In this document: piece by piece, positions 8,634 through 18,273 of the stretch | Position numbering within the stretch: position 1 is the stretch's first letter | Layout of the letters: each line of letters opens with the position of its first letter | NCBI RefSeq assembly: GCF_020783655.1 | Contig: NZ_JAJGQH010000012.1 | Coordinates: 62,001-126,000 of the forward strand | DNA: 64,000 bases | Direction: 5' to 3' | DNA from: Xanthomonas melonis | GTDB lineage: Bacteria; Pseudomonadota; Gammaproteobacteria; Xanthomonadales; Xanthomonadaceae | Translations under genes and position numbers: made by a program | Notes under the pieces: model-generated | What the model saw: the letters and a program-made list of their open reading frames with translations, nothing else | Databases searched by the model: none | Told to the model about the DNA's origin: nothing

Positions 8634-11243
8634 CTAGGCGGGGTCGAGACAGGCGCACAACGCATCGCGCAGGGCCTGCCGGGCGGATTCTGACAACGGG
8701 CGGTCGTGCTCGTCGGTGATCTGGAACTGGTCTTCGGCACGCTCGCCGAAGGTGGCGATGCGTGCGTCGTGCACGCGCAGGTGCTGCATGCGCAACACGT
8801 GTGCCACATCGGCGAGCAGGCCGGGGCGGTCGGGTGCGACCAGGCTGATACGGGTGCGGCGCCCGCCGGCGCTTTCGCTGAACTCCACCCGTGGGGCGAA
8901 GCGGAAATGCCGCAGCTGGCGCGGTACCGCGCGCCGCGCCGGCCGCACCTTCGCCAGGTCGCCTGCCAGTACCTGGCGCAAGGTGGCGGCCAGCCGCTGC
9001 GGGTCGCCGTCGGCAAAGCTGTCCTGCGGCAAGACTTCGAACACGTCGAAGATCGCATCGTGCGGTGCGTCCAGCACGCGCGCGCGGTGGATGCCGTAGC
9101 CCTTGCGGTCCAGCGTGGCCACGATCGCCGAGAACAGGCCGTCGCGGTCGGGCGAGTACACGAACACTTCCAGCGCATCGTTGTCCGGCACCGCGCGCCG
9201 CGCCTTGACCAGGGTCTGGCCGATCTCCACCTCGATCAGCGAGGCGGCCTGCCAGGCCAGTTGCTCGGGCCGGAAGCGCAGGAAGTTCTCGTCCGGCATG
9301 CCGGCGAACTGACGATCGATGGTGACATCGTCATGCCCTTGCGCCTGCATCAGCGCACGCGCCGATTCGCGCGCTTCGCGCAGGCGTTCCTCGCGCGGCG
9401 GCGGGTGTTCCAACCCCTCGCGCAAGGCGCGACGTGCAGCGAAATACAGGTCGGCCAACAGGCGATCCTTCCACGCATTCCACAGCTTGGGACTGGTGCC
9501 GGCGATATCGGCGCAGGTCAGCAGATAGAGGTAATCCAGGCGCTCGCGCGTGCCCACCAGCGTGGCGAAGCGATGGATCACCTCAGGGTCGGAGATGTCC
9601 TGCTTCTGCGCGGTGACCGACATGCGCAGGTGCTGCTCCACCAGCCAGGTCACCAGCTCGGTATCGCCTTCGCTCAGGCGATGCGCCAGGCAGAACGCAC
9701 GCGCATCCACCGCCCCGAGTTCGGAATGATCGCCGCCACGGCCCTTGGCGATGTCGTGGAACAGCCCGGCCAGCAACAGCAACTCCGGCTTGCGCAGGCG
9801 CGGCCAGACTTCATGGGTGATCGAAAAACGCTCGTCGGCGCGGCCGGCAGCGAACAGGGCGATGTTCCGCAGCACCATCAAGGTGTGCTGGTCCACCGTG
9901 TAGACGTGGAACAGATCGAACTGCATGCGCCCGGAGACGCTGGCGAAGGCGGGAATCCACTGCCCCAGCACGCCCAGCCGCGCCATGCGGTTGAGCGTTT
10001 CCACCGCACGCGGGCCGCGCAGCAGCGCCATGAAGCGCTCGCGCGTGGCCGCATCGGCCACGTCGTAGGCCGGCAGCTCGTGCAGCACCTCGGCCAGCGC
10101 GCGCGCAGTCAGCGAATGCAGCCCACGCACCTCGCGATGCGCCGCCCATTGCGCGAATAGCGCGAACACCTGCAGCACATCGCCCTCGGGCCAGCTGTCG
10201 GCATCGGCGGCCAGATAGCCACGCCGCAGGCTGAAACCAGCGCCCAGCGGCTCGGGCACCGCCTCGCCATCGAATTGCTCTTCGAACCGTTGCAACAACC
10301 GGTCGCTGACGCGACGGATCACCGCAGCGCTGCGGTAGAAGCGCTGCATCATCTTTTCCACGCCCAGGCTTTCCAGGTCGTCGGCATAGCCCAGGCGCTG
10401 CGCCAGGGTCTTCTGGTAATCGAAACGCAGGCGCTCTTCCGGACGGTTGGCGACGATGTGCAGGCCGAAGCGCAGCCGCGCCAGTTCTTCGCGCTCGCGC
10501 CGCAGCGCCACCGCTTCATCGAAACCCACATGCCCAAGGCCGACCAGGGCCTCGAGATCCTTGACCCCGAACGCGCGCAATGCCATCCAGCCCAGCGTCT
10601 GCAGATCGCGCAGGCCGCCCGGGCCGTCCTTGATGTCGGGCTCGAGGTTGTCGGCGGTATCACCGAAGCGCTGGTGACGCGCCAGCAATTCCTCGCGTTT
10701 GGCCTGGAAGAAATCGCGCGGCGGCCAGACCCGCTGCGGCGCGATCGCCGCCGTCAGGGCCGCACGCGCGGCGCCGTCGGCGACCAATGGGCGCGACTCG
10801 ATCAACGCGGTTAACACGGTCTGGTCAGCGGCGGCAGCAGTGCACTGCGCGGGCGAACGCACCGCATGGCTGATCGGCAGGCCCACATCCCATAGCAATG
10901 CGAACAGGCGGGCCAGCGCCTGCTCATGCTGCTGCTGGGCGGCGCCCTCGCCGAGGATCAGCACATCCACATCCGAGCGCGGGAACAGCTCACCGCGCCC
11001 GTAGCCGCCCACCGCATGCAGCGACAGGCCACTCTCGGCCGGGATGCAGCGGATCCAGGCGTTGCGCATCAGTTGATCGACTGCGCGCGCGCGCAGGGCC
11101 ACCAGCCGCTCGATCGGCTCGCCCTGATCGAAGCGTTTGCACAGGCGCATGTCCGCATGCACCAGCAGCGGACGGGCCTGAGCGGCCCAGTCCGCGTCGC
11201 CGGCGACGCCCGGGTCGGGTCGCTCCGCCGGCGCGTCCGTCAT
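8634..11243 (-). CDS. glnD: [Protein-PII] uridylyltransferase / uridylyl-removing enzyme
   Basis: 869 aa sensor of glutamine that adds or removes UMP on PII, controlling nitrogen assimilation. Domains in order: nucleotidyltransferase with [23 protein letters not shown]-UTase helical region; HD domain with [20 protein letters not shown]; two C-terminal ACT domains ([14 protein letters not shown] and [20 protein letters not shown]). Length matches the family (about 870-890). The start ATG overlaps the map stop codon (ATGA), so translation is probably coupled to map. Confidence 0.96.
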   Translation of the reverse strand: MTDAPAERPDPGVAGDADWAAQARPLLVHADMRLCKRFDQGEPIERLVALRARAVDQLMRNAWIRCIPAESGLSLHAVGGYGRGELFPRSDVDVLILGEGAAQQQHEQALARLFALLWDVGLPISHAVRSPAQCTAAAADQTVLTALIESRPLVADGAARAALTAAIAPQRVWPPRDFFQAKREELLARHQRFGDTADNLEPDIKDGPGGLRDLQTLGWMALRAFGVKDLEALVGLGHVGFDEAVALRREREELARLRFGLHIVANRPEERLRFDYQKTLAQRLGYADDLESLGVEKMMQRFYRSAAVIRRVSDRLLQRFEEQFDGEAVPEPLGAGFSLRRGYLAADADSWPEGDVLQVFALFAQWAAHREVRGLHSLTARALAEVLHELPAYDVADAATRERFMALLRGPRAVETLNRMARLGVLGQWIPAFASVSGRMQFDLFHVYTVDQHTLMVLRNIALFAAGRADERFSITHEVWPRLRKPELLLLAGLFHDIAKGRGGDHSELGAVDARAFCLAHRLSEGDTELVTWLVEQHLRMSVTAQKQDISDPEVIHRFATLVGTRERLDYLYLLTCADIAGTSPKLWNAWKDRLLADLYFAARRALREGLEHPPPREERLREARESARALMQAQGHDDVTIDRQFAGMPDENFLRFRPEQLAWQAASLIEVEIGQTLVKARRAVPDNDALEVFVYSPDRDGLFSAIVATLDRKGYGIHRARVLDAPHDAIFDVFEVLPQDSFADGDPQRLAATLRQVLAGDLAKVRPARRAVPRQLRHFRFAPRVEFSESAGGRRTRISLVAPDRPGLLADVAHVLRMQHLRVHDARIATFGERAEDQFQITDEHDRPLSESARQALRDALCACLDPA

Positions 11244-12016
11244 ACCGGCGCGGGCGAATTGGCCGACAGCGTCAGCACATCCACGCCGTCTTCGGTGACG
11301 GCCACCATGTGTTCCCACTGCGCGGACAGCTTGCGGTCCTTGGTCACCACGGTCCAGCCGTCGGGCAGGGTCTTATGGTGATAGGTCCCTTCGTTGATCA
11401 TCGGCTCGATGGTGAAGGTCATGCCCGGCTTGAGCACCAGGCCCTCGCCCGGACGGCCGTAATGCATCACCTGTGGCTCGTCGTGGTAGACCTTGCCGAT
11501 GCCGTGGCCGCAATAGTCACGCACCACGCTGAAGCGCTCGGCTTCGGCGAACTTCTGGATCGCATGGCCCACGTCGCCCAGCGTGGCGCCCGGCTTGACC
11601 GCACGGATGCCGCGCCACATGGCTTCATACGTGGTTTCCACCAGCCGTTTGGCCATCACCGAGGGCGTGCCCACGTAATACATTCGGCTGGTGTCGCCAT
11701 GCCAGCCATCCTTGATGACGGTGACATCGATGTTGACGATGTCGCCCTCCTTCAGGACCTTGGCCGCGCTTGGAATGCCGTGGCAGATCACGTTGTTGAC
11801 CGAGGTGCACACGCTCTTGGGAAAGCCGCGATAGCCCACGTTGGCAGGAATGGTGCCCTGCACGTTGATGATGTGGTCGTGGCAGATGCGGTCCAGCTCG
11901 GCCGTGGTCACCCCCGGTTTCACATGCGGGGCCACCACGTCGAGCACCTCGGCGGCCAGGCGGCCGGCGATACGCATCAGTTCGATTTCTTCTTTGGTTT
12001 TCAGATTGACGCTCAT
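11240..12016 (-). CDS. map: Type I methionine aminopeptidase
   Basis: 258 aa cytosolic metalloenzyme that removes the initiator Met from nascent proteins. The start at 12016 (MSVNLKTKEEIELMRIAG) matches the family; upstream in-frame codons show no similarity. Visible features are the conserved His (ICHGIPSAAKVLKEGDIVNIDVT), the metal ligands in WHGDTSRMYYVG, YCGHGIGKVYHDEPQVMHYG, and FTIEPMINEG. In many gammaproteobacteria map is directly divergent from rpsB. Here a 6-kb pilus locus lies between them. Confidence 0.96.
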   Translation of the reverse strand: MSVNLKTKEEIELMRIAGRLAAEVLDVVAPHVKPGVTTAELDRICHDHIINVQGTIPANVGYRGFPKSVCTSVNNVICHGIPSAAKVLKEGDIVNIDVTVIKDGWHGDTSRMYYVGTPSVMAKRLVETTYEAMWRGIRAVKPGATLGDVGHAIQKFAEAERFSVVRDYCGHGIGKVYHDEPQVMHYGRPGEGLVLKPGMTFTIEPMINEGTYHHKTLPDGWTVVTKDRKLSAQWEHMVAVTEDGVDVLTLSANSPAPV

Positions 12017-12257
12017 GGGGGGGATTATCGCCGATTCGGGCTGAATCTGAACGACCCGTGCCCAGGTTGTTCGGGGCGCCGCCTGACCACCACGCAAGCA
12101 GACCGGGCAGCAGGAAACCGCCACCACTCCCTATTCATCCGTGACGATGTGCACGCAGCGTCAAATTAAGTACTAGCGAAGTCATGCGCAAGACATCCCA
12201 CTTCCGACAAAAGCGCCAGCGAAAACAGGTAGATGCAAGCTGAATTCGCCGTTATGT

Positions 12258-12274
12258 TTGGCACGGCGGATGCA
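12258..12274 (+). promoter_or_regulatory. Sigma-54 (RpoN) promoter of the pilus locus
   Basis: TTGGCACGGCGGATGCA fits the -24/-12 consensus YTGGCACG-N4-TTGCW with a perfect -24 element and one mismatch in the -12 element. The invariant GG (12260-61) and GC (12272-73) are separated by exactly 10 nt. It lies 60 bp before the first pilin start, leaving room for a leader and the AAGGAA ribosome site. An enhancer-binding activator would be required. The rest of the 12017-12334 gap holds the map upstream region and no gene. Confidence 0.68.
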
Positions 12275-12334
12275 TTGCATGGGATGCGACGAGTGGTCGC
12301 GTCATCAATGACCTGACCGGTCAAGGAAATGTCC

Positions 12335-12859
12335 ATGCGTACTGTCCGCCCTGTCCTGCTGTCCCTCGGCCTGTTCTCGATCGTCGGCGTCGCGAACGCA
12401 GCAGATACCACCACCTTCAACGTCAAGATCGCCGTGACCAAGGCCTGCACCATCACCGCCGCTTCCGCTACCGACGTGGACTTCGGTTCGGTGCTGTCGA
12501 CCTCGACTGCCAATGCCGATGCCAACGGCAGCGTGACCGCCCAATGCACCGCCTTGACTCCCTACAACATCGCACTGAGCGCAGGCAGCAACGCGGGCAC
12601 CGCCAACGACGTCACCACCCGCCGGATGAAGAACGCCGATCCGCTGGTCACCACCAACAACTACATCGCCTACCAGCTCTACCAGGATCTGGGCCGCAGC
12701 ACCGTCTGGGGCAGCACCACCGGCACCAACACGCTCAGCCGCACCGCTACCGGCATCAATCAGGTCTACCCGGTCTACGGCCGCGTGACCAACCCCTCGG
12801 CCAACAACCCCGCCACCGGTAGCTACCAGGACACGATCACCGCCACGATCATCTACTGA
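12335..12859 (+). CDS. Spore coat U domain pilin (Csu-type major subunit)
   Basis: 174 aa secreted subunit. Signal peptide cleaved after VANA, then one SCPU domain with a Cys pair (KACTIT and TAQCTA), VDFGSV and the C-terminal strand TITATIIY ending in an aromatic, as expected for donor-strand exchange. Start chosen at 12335 rather than 12329 because AAGG (12323-26) is then 8 nt away. First gene of a chaperone-usher cluster and best candidate for the main fibre subunit. Confidence 0.85.
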   Translation: MRTVRPVLLSLGLFSIVGVANAADTTTFNVKIAVTKACTITAASATDVDFGSVLSTSTANADANGSVTAQCTALTPYNIALSAGSNAGTANDVTTRRMKNADPLVTTNNYIAYQLYQDLGRSTVWGSTTGTNTLSRTATGINQVYPVYGRVTNPSANNPATGSYQDTITATIIY

Positions 12860-12867
12860 GGCCACGC

Positions 12868-13635
12868 ATGCCACTGCCCCCCCTGCCATTCCGCCTGCCG
12901 CCCTGGCTGATCCCGGCCGTGTTGGCGCTGCTGCTGGTGCCCGGTAGCGGCTGGATGTTGCCGGCGGCGCACGCGGCCAGCCTGCAGCTGGCGCCGACCT
13001 CGCTCAGCCTGAGCGCGGAACAGTCTGCCGACGGGCTGTGGCTGAGCAATAGCGGCGGGGCGCCGGTACAGGTACAGACCCGCGCCTATCGCTGGACCCA
13101 GCGCGACGGCCAGGACCAGCTCGAGCCGACCCAGGAGTTGCTGGTCAGCCCGCCGATGCGCACCCTGGCCGCCGGCGAACGCCAGCTGATCCGGGTGATC
13201 CGTGCCGGGCCACCGCCGACGGGCGAGGAACGGTGCTACCGCATCATCGTCGACGAACTGCCCAGCGCCGACGCCGACCGCAAGGGCATGCAGTTCGTGC
13301 TGCGCTATTCGGTGCCGATCTTCGTGCTGCCGCCCGGCAGGGGCGAGCCGACACCGAAGCTGAGCGCGGAGGTGATCGCCGGCGACGACGGCACGGCGCA
13401 GATCCAGATCCGCAACACCGGCGACGGGCATGCCCAGGTCGCGGACCTGCAGCATCGCGTCGACGGCGCCACCAGGACCGCGTTGAACGGCCTGGTCGGC
13501 TATGTCCTGCCCGGCCAGACCATGCGTTGGTCGCTGGGCGCCCCGGTGGCGCAGTTCGCGCGCGGCTCCATCGTCGCAAGGATCAATGGTGAGGCCGACG
13601 AACGCACCTTGCTGGCCGTGCCAGCAGCCCCGTGA
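12868..13635 (+). CDS. Periplasmic pilus assembly chaperone (PapD/CsuC type)
   Basis: 255 aa. Signal peptide (HAASLQLAP at the mature end), then an Ig-like PapD N-domain with LSLSAEQSADGLWLSN and the conserved ERCYRIIVDELP motif, and a second Ig domain ending near RGSIVARING. It should hold SCPU subunits in the periplasm by donor-strand complementation and deliver them to the usher encoded next. The usher start overlaps its last 50 bp. Confidence 0.9.
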   Translation: MPLPPLPFRLPPWLIPAVLALLLVPGSGWMLPAAHAASLQLAPTSLSLSAEQSADGLWLSNSGGAPVQVQTRAYRWTQRDGQDQLEPTQELLVSPPMRTLAAGERQLIRVIRAGPPPTGEERCYRIIVDELPSADADRKGMQFVLRYSVPIFVLPPGRGEPTPKLSAEVIAGDDGTAQIQIRNTGDGHAQVADLQHRVDGATRTALNGLVGYVLPGQTMRWSLGAPVAQFARGSIVARINGEADERTLLAVPAAP

Positions 13636-16000
13636 TGCGGCCCTGCTGGCGATGCTGCTGCTCGCCACCACCGGCTGCCCGGGTACCGTCGCGGCCAGCG
13701 ATCTGGCCGATATGACCACGCTGCCGGACCTGCCCGTGCGCAGCGCTGCTGCCCAGCCGCAGACGCTGTATCTCGATGTCACCCTGAATCAGGCCGATCG
13801 CGGCCTGGCACCGTTCGAACTGGTGGATGGCCGCCTGCGTGGCTCGGTCGAAACGCTACGCAAGCTCGGGTTCGTACTGGCCGACCGCGCGCCCGAGGAA
13901 ACGATCGAACTGGACAGCCTGCCCGATGCGCAGGTGCGCTACGACGCCGCATTGCAGCGACTCGCCCTGCAGGTGCCGCTGGCGCAGTTGTCGCTGTCCA
14001 CCACGGTGTTGAAGGCCGAGGAGATCGCCCCACCCGATGCGACCGCCTCGCCCGGCGCGCTGCTCAATTACGACCTGTACGCCACGCGCAACACCGGCGC
14101 CAGCAGCGTGTCGCTGGCCACCGAGCTGCGCGGCTTCGGCATCGGCCGCGGCATGATCGATACCACTGCCGTCTTTCTGGCTTACGACCGCCCCCAGGAC
14201 GAGCGCTGGCGCAGCGAGGCGGTGCGCCTGGACAGCGCCTGGCAGATGGATTTTCCCGAAACCGCCACCAGCCTGCGGGTCGGCGATTTCTATAGCGGCT
14301 TCGTCGACTGGAGCCGCTCGATCCGCCTGGGCGGGGTGCAGATCGGGCGCAATTACGCCCTGCAACCGTATCGGGTGCTGACCCCGACGCCCAGCTTTCT
14401 CGGCGAAGCGGCCGTGCCCTCCACGGTGGAGCTGTATGTCGATGGCCTACGCCAGTACAGCGGCCAGGTGCCGGCCGGCCCCTTCCAGCTGGCCGCGCAA
14501 CCGGGCATCAGCGGCACAGGGCAGGCCCAGATCGTGGTGACCGACGCCTTCGGCCGCGTGCGCCGCCTGGACTTCGCCTTCTATGGCACGCCGCAATTGC
14601 TGGCGCGCGGCATCTCCGAATGGTCGGCCGGCATCGGCCATCTGCGCCGCGATTACGGGGTGCGCTCGTTCTCCTACGCCTCTCGACCGGTGGCCAGCGC
14701 CACCCTGCGCCGCGGCCTGCGCGACGACTTCACCATCGAGGCGCACACCGAAGCCGGTGGTGGCGTGGTCACCGCCGGTGCCGGCGGCATCTGGCTGCTC
14801 GGCGCCGGCGGCGTGGTCAATGCCGCTTACGCGCATAGCCGCATGCACGACTTGCGCGGCGGCCAGTACGTGCTGGGCTATGCCTGGAACAACCGCCGCT
14901 TCAACTTCAACCTGGGCACCCAGCGTACCCACGGCGCCTATCGCGATCTGGGCGCGCTGCAAGGCAGCGTGCCAGCGCGCATCAGCGACCGGGCGGTGGC
15001 CGGCGTCAACCTGTCGTCGATCGGTTCGCTGGGCACCAGCTATGTCCGGCTGAGTTACCCGCAGGGCGACACCTCGCGCTACGCCAGCGTGTTCTGGTCG
15101 CGCAGCTTCGGGCGCAACTGGGCGGCCAACCTGTCGGCCAACCAGAACCTGGACGTACGCAGCGACCGCAGCATGTATCTGTCGCTGTCCACCACCTTCG
15201 GCGAGCTGCGCCAGGCCAGTGCCTCGATGCAGCGCAACGGCAACCGCACCGGTCTGGTGGCCGACGTCAGCCAGCCGCTACCCGGCGATGGCGATCTGGG
15301 GGGCATCGGCTGGCGCGTACAGGGGCGCGCCGGCGACGACGCCAGTGGCGGACTGGCCGAACTGGGCTGGTTGAACCGGGTGGGCCGTTACACGCTGGGC
15401 GCGGCCAGCCAGGACGGCGACACGTTCGGCTACGCCAGCGCCAGCGGCAGCCTGGTCTGGATGAACGGGCGCGGTTTCGCGGCGCGCGACATCCAGGACT
15501 CCTTTGCGGTGGTGTCCACCGATGGGCAGGCCGGCATCCCGGTCCGGCTGGAAAACCGCCTGATCGGCGTGACCGACGCACGCGGCACGCTGCTGGTGAC
15601 GCCCCTGCAATCCTGGCAACGCAACCAGCTCTCGATCGACACTCTGGACCTGCCGGCCGAGCTGCGCGTGGACCGGGTCGACACCACGGTCACCCCGCGC
15701 CAGCAATCCGGCGTGGCGGTGCGCTTCGGCATCACCCGCGTGCAGGCAGCGGTCATCGTGCTGCACGACGCCACCGGTGCAGCGCTGCCGGTCGGCAGCG
15801 TGGCGCAGCGCGAGGGCGACGCCGCACAGGTGGTGGTCGGCTACGACGGCGAAACCTATCTGGACAACCTGCGCGGCGACAACCGCATCCTGGTCGACAC
15901 GCCCCAGGGACGTTGCGTTGCGACGTTCACCTACCCCGCGGCTGCAGGCGGCATTCCGCGGGTGGGTCCGCTGCCCTGCCTGCCCGAGCGAGCGCCATGA
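13586..16000 (+). CDS. Outer membrane pilus usher (FimD/CsuD type)
   Basis: 804 aa from the ATG at 13586, which has AAGGA just upstream. The start is within the chaperone gene; an alternative is 13652. N-terminal usher domain with YLDVTLNQADRGLAPFELVDG, then barrel and plug regions (TPTPSFLGEAAVPSTVELYVDGLRQ split across the plug), and a C-terminal domain with GDAAQVVVGYDGETYLDNLR. It forms the pore through which chaperone-bound SCPU subunits are polymerised. Length is normal for the family. The stop overlaps the next start (ATGA). Confidence 0.92.
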   Translation: MVRPTNAPCWPCQQPRDAALLAMLLLATTGCPGTVAASDLADMTTLPDLPVRSAAAQPQTLYLDVTLNQADRGLAPFELVDGRLRGSVETLRKLGFVLADRAPEETIELDSLPDAQVRYDAALQRLALQVPLAQLSLSTTVLKAEEIAPPDATASPGALLNYDLYATRNTGASSVSLATELRGFGIGRGMIDTTAVFLAYDRPQDERWRSEAVRLDSAWQMDFPETATSLRVGDFYSGFVDWSRSIRLGGVQIGRNYALQPYRVLTPTPSFLGEAAVPSTVELYVDGLRQYSGQVPAGPFQLAAQPGISGTGQAQIVVTDAFGRVRRLDFAFYGTPQLLARGISEWSAGIGHLRRDYGVRSFSYASRPVASATLRRGLRDDFTIEAHTEAGGGVVTAGAGGIWLLGAGGVVNAAYAHSRMHDLRGGQYVLGYAWNNRRFNFNLGTQRTHGAYRDLGALQGSVPARISDRAVAGVNLSSIGSLGTSYVRLSYPQGDTSRYASVFWSRSFGRNWAANLSANQNLDVRSDRSMYLSLSTTFGELRQASASMQRNGNRTGLVADVSQPLPGDGDLGGIGWRVQGRAGDDASGGLAELGWLNRVGRYTLGAASQDGDTFGYASASGSLVWMNGRGFAARDIQDSFAVVSTDGQAGIPVRLENRLIGVTDARGTLLVTPLQSWQRNQLSIDTLDLPAELRVDRVDTTVTPRQQSGVAVRFGITRVQAAVIVLHDATGAALPVGSVAQREGDAAQVVVGYDGETYLDNLRGDNRILVDTPQGRCVATFTYPAAAGGIPRVGPLPCLPERAP

Positions 16001-17031
16001 CCATGCATGGACGCCGCGGCGCGCTGCTGGTGCTGATCCTGGCCATGCTGTGGCTGGCACCCTGCGCCGTGGCGCGGGCCGACACCGTCTGCACCGTCAC
16101 CCTGGGCACGCCGCTGGCATTCGGCAACGTGGCCGCCAACGGCGCCACCGATGGGGTGGCCACCTTGAATGTGTCCTGCGCCACCGCCGCGCTCAGCGTG
16201 CTGGGCAACGCGCGGGTGACGCTGTGCCTGGACCTGGGCGCCGGCAGCGCCAGTGCCGGCGTGTACACACCGCGACGCATGAGCAATGCCACCGGCGACA
16301 GCCTGGGCTACCAGATCTACAGCGATGCGGCGCGTACCCAGATCTGGGGGGCGACCGGCTCGACCACGCCATCGCCCCTGGTTCTCACCTTCGCCTATCC
16401 GGTCCCGGTCATCACCGGCGGCTCCCAAACCACCACCGTCACGCTGTACGGGCGCATCCCGGGCAACCAGATCCTGTCGGTGGGCAACCACACCAGCACC
16501 TTCGGCGGCGCCGATACGGTGGTGCGCTACGCCTACAACGAAAGCATCATCGGCGGCATCCAGCAGCCCGCCGACTGCAATGCCGCCGGCAGCGGCACCA
16601 AGACCGCCAGCAATGCCTTCCCATTCACCGCATCGGCCAACGTGCCGGCGCGCTGCAATACCTATGTCACCACCGACCTGGATTTCGGCAGCATCGCCGG
16701 CAGCATCGAAAGCGCCATCGACCGCAGCTCCACCATCAGCCTGGCCTGCACCAACCGTACCGCCTGGAACATCGGCCTGGATCTCGGCAGCAATGCCAGC
16801 GGGGGGGCCCGCCGCATGCGCCACGCCAGTAGCGCCAACTACATCGTCTATGAGTTGTACCGCGATGCCGGGCGCAGCAACCGCTGGGGCAGCACGATCG
16901 GGGTCGATACCCTGGCCGGCACCGGCAATGGCGTGGCCCAGACGGTCACCGTCTACGGGCGTGCGCCCGCTCCGCAACTGCCGATCGCCGGCAACTACAA
17001 CGACACGGTGACCGTCTCGATCACTTACTGA
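15997..17031 (+). CDS. Two-domain spore coat U protein (Csu-type tip adhesin)
   Basis: 344 aa. Signal peptide ending AVARA, then two SCPU domains in tandem: one from DTVCTVTLGTPLAFGN to about FGGADTVVRYAYNE, and one from about PARCNTYVTTDLDFGS to the end (TVTVSITY). The two-domain layout and position after the usher match CsuE-type tip adhesins of archaic chaperone-usher pili. The second domain carries the donor strand for joining the shaft. Translation is coupled to the usher (ATGA overlap at 15997). Confidence 0.85.
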   Translation: MTMHGRRGALLVLILAMLWLAPCAVARADTVCTVTLGTPLAFGNVAANGATDGVATLNVSCATAALSVLGNARVTLCLDLGAGSASAGVYTPRRMSNATGDSLGYQIYSDAARTQIWGATGSTTPSPLVLTFAYPVPVITGGSQTTTVTLYGRIPGNQILSVGNHTSTFGGADTVVRYAYNESIIGGIQQPADCNAAGSGTKTASNAFPFTASANVPARCNTYVTTDLDFGSIAGSIESAIDRSSTISLACTNRTAWNIGLDLGSNASGGARRMRHASSANYIVYELYRDAGRSNRWGSTIGVDTLAGTGNGVAQTVTVYGRAPAPQLPIAGNYNDTVTVSITY

Positions 17032-17096
17032 GAGTTAATAAAGTTCGCTTCGGCGGCGTCGTTATCTGCTACGACTCCAGTGCAAACGATTGCCTT

Positions 17097-17402
17097 ATGA
17101 CGCCGATCGCCTTTCTGCAGCGCCTGATGCTGGCCACCCTGGTTTGCGGGGCGCCGGCGGCCTACGCGGCCGGCAACCGCGGGCCGGAGAATTCCACCCT
17201 GCACATCGGCCTGCGCCTGCTCAGCGGCTGCGAACTGCGCACCACGCCACCGCGCGCCAGCTGCTCCAGGGGCACGCCCATGGCGATCGCGCCGCCAGCA
17301 CGCAGCGCCGACGACGCTGCGTCCACCACTGGTCAGGACGCCAGCGCCCTGGCCGGCCCAGCTCCCGCCGACGCTGCGCGCGTCACCACCATCGCCTTCT
17401 GA
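17097..17402 (+). CDS. Small secreted protein of pilus locus, unknown
   Basis: 101 aa with a signal peptide (about 1-24, cleaved after AAYAA). The mature part opens with STLHIGLRLLSGCEL, contains two Cys residues about 13 apart, is Ala/Pro-rich, and ends TTIAF. It resembles the first strand and first Cys of SCPU subunits but is far shorter, so it may be a reduced subunit or a minor accessory protein. It is 65 bp after the tip gene and 3 bp before the second chaperone, which ties it to the pilus. Function not assigned. Confidence 0.6.
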   Translation: MTPIAFLQRLMLATLVCGAPAAYAAGNRGPENSTLHIGLRLLSGCELRTTPPRASCSRGTPMAIAPPARSADDAASTTGQDASALAGPAPADAARVTTIAF

Positions 17403-17405
17403 GCC

Positions 17406-18131
17406 ATGGCCACCGTCCTCACGCGCCGCATGCTGCCTGCCCTGGTCCTGACGCTGGCCTGTCTTGCGGCCCTTGGCGCTGCGACCGGAGCCGAGATCGC
17501 GATCGCGCCGACCACCGCCTATATTCCGGCCGACAGCGACCAGACCGCGGTCTGGCTGTACAACCAGGCGGCCCTGCCATGGCCTGCCGATGCCAAGCTC
17601 TACCGCTGGCGCCAGGATGGCGAGCGCGAGATATTGGAACCGGCCACCGGCGCCACGGTCAGCCCCGGCCACTTCGAGATTCCCCCGCAGGGCCGGCAGT
17701 TGCTGCGGGTGATCCGGCTGACCCCCAGTCCGGCACAGACCGAAGACAGCTACCGGCTGGTGGTGACCCAGCATGCCGACAGCGGCGAGAGCCAGTTGCT
17801 GCGCTACTCCACGCCGGTGTTCGCCCTGCCCGCCCAGGCCGCAGACCCGCATCCAGCGCTGCAGGCCACGGTCTCGGGGCACGGCATGGGCCGCACCCTG
17901 CGCGTCCACAACGCGGGGCTGCGCCACGCGCGCCTGGCTGACCTGGCCTATATCGATGCCGGCGGTAGCCGTCGCAGCATCCGTGACAACCTGGCCGGCT
18001 ACATCCTGCCGGGGCAGACCCGGCAATGGCCCCTGCCGATCGACCTCCCGGCCGGTCGCGGCCGCGTGGTGGCCCGGATCAACAGCGAGATCGAAAGTAC
18101 CTTGGCGGTGGAGCCGGGAATCGGCAATTGA
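17406..18131 (+). CDS. Second PapD-like pilus chaperone
   Basis: 241 aa. Signal peptide ending GAATGA, then a PapD-like Ig domain (EIAIAPTTAYIPADSDQTAVW, QLLRVIRLTPSPAQTEDSYRLVV) and a second Ig domain ending GRVVARINSEIESTLAV, closely parallel to the first chaperone (RGSIVARING). Key chaperone features are kept, so it looks functional. No second usher is present. It probably serves the 101-aa protein or a particular subunit. Confidence 0.85.
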   Translation: MATVLTRRMLPALVLTLACLAALGAATGAEIAIAPTTAYIPADSDQTAVWLYNQAALPWPADAKLYRWRQDGEREILEPATGATVSPGHFEIPPQGRQLLRVIRLTPSPAQTEDSYRLVVTQHADSGESQLLRYSTPVFALPAQAADPHPALQATVSGHGMGRTLRVHNAGLRHARLADLAYIDAGGSRRSIRDNLAGYILPGQTRQWPLPIDLPAGRGRVVARINSEIESTLAVEPGIGN

Positions 18132-18205
18132 GGCCCGGGAATGGGGAAGGCGGATCGCGTCAGCTGATCGTGGACTGGTGAACGCTCGAGCGAACCAGGC
18201 TCTGC

Positions 18206-18234
18206 GACTCCCGATTCCCGATTCCCGATTCCCG
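18206..18234 (+). repeat. Heptamer array (CGATTCC units) before rpsB
   Basis: Four tandem units of a 7-bp repeat: one GACTCCC and three GATTCCC, reading on the plus strand. The inverse complement occurs loosely at 18115-18146 (GGGAATCGG, CCGGGAATGG), so a weak hairpin is possible between the second chaperone and the rpsB promoter. Belongs to the GGGANNC family seen repeatedly in this window. Confidence 0.7.
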
Positions 18235-18238
18235 CCAA

Positions 18239-18267
18239 TTGCGCCACGCCAACCGGCCGGCTATACT
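18239..18267 (+). promoter_or_regulatory. Sigma-70 promoter of rpsB-tsf
   Basis: TTGCGC (18239-18244) and TATACT (18262-18267) are separated by 17 bp, a near-ideal housekeeping promoter, followed by a GC-rich discriminator (CCGCCGGC), a feature linked to stringent control. Transcription would start near 18274, giving a leader of about 248 nt. Confidence 0.75.
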
Positions 18268-18273
18268 CCGCCG

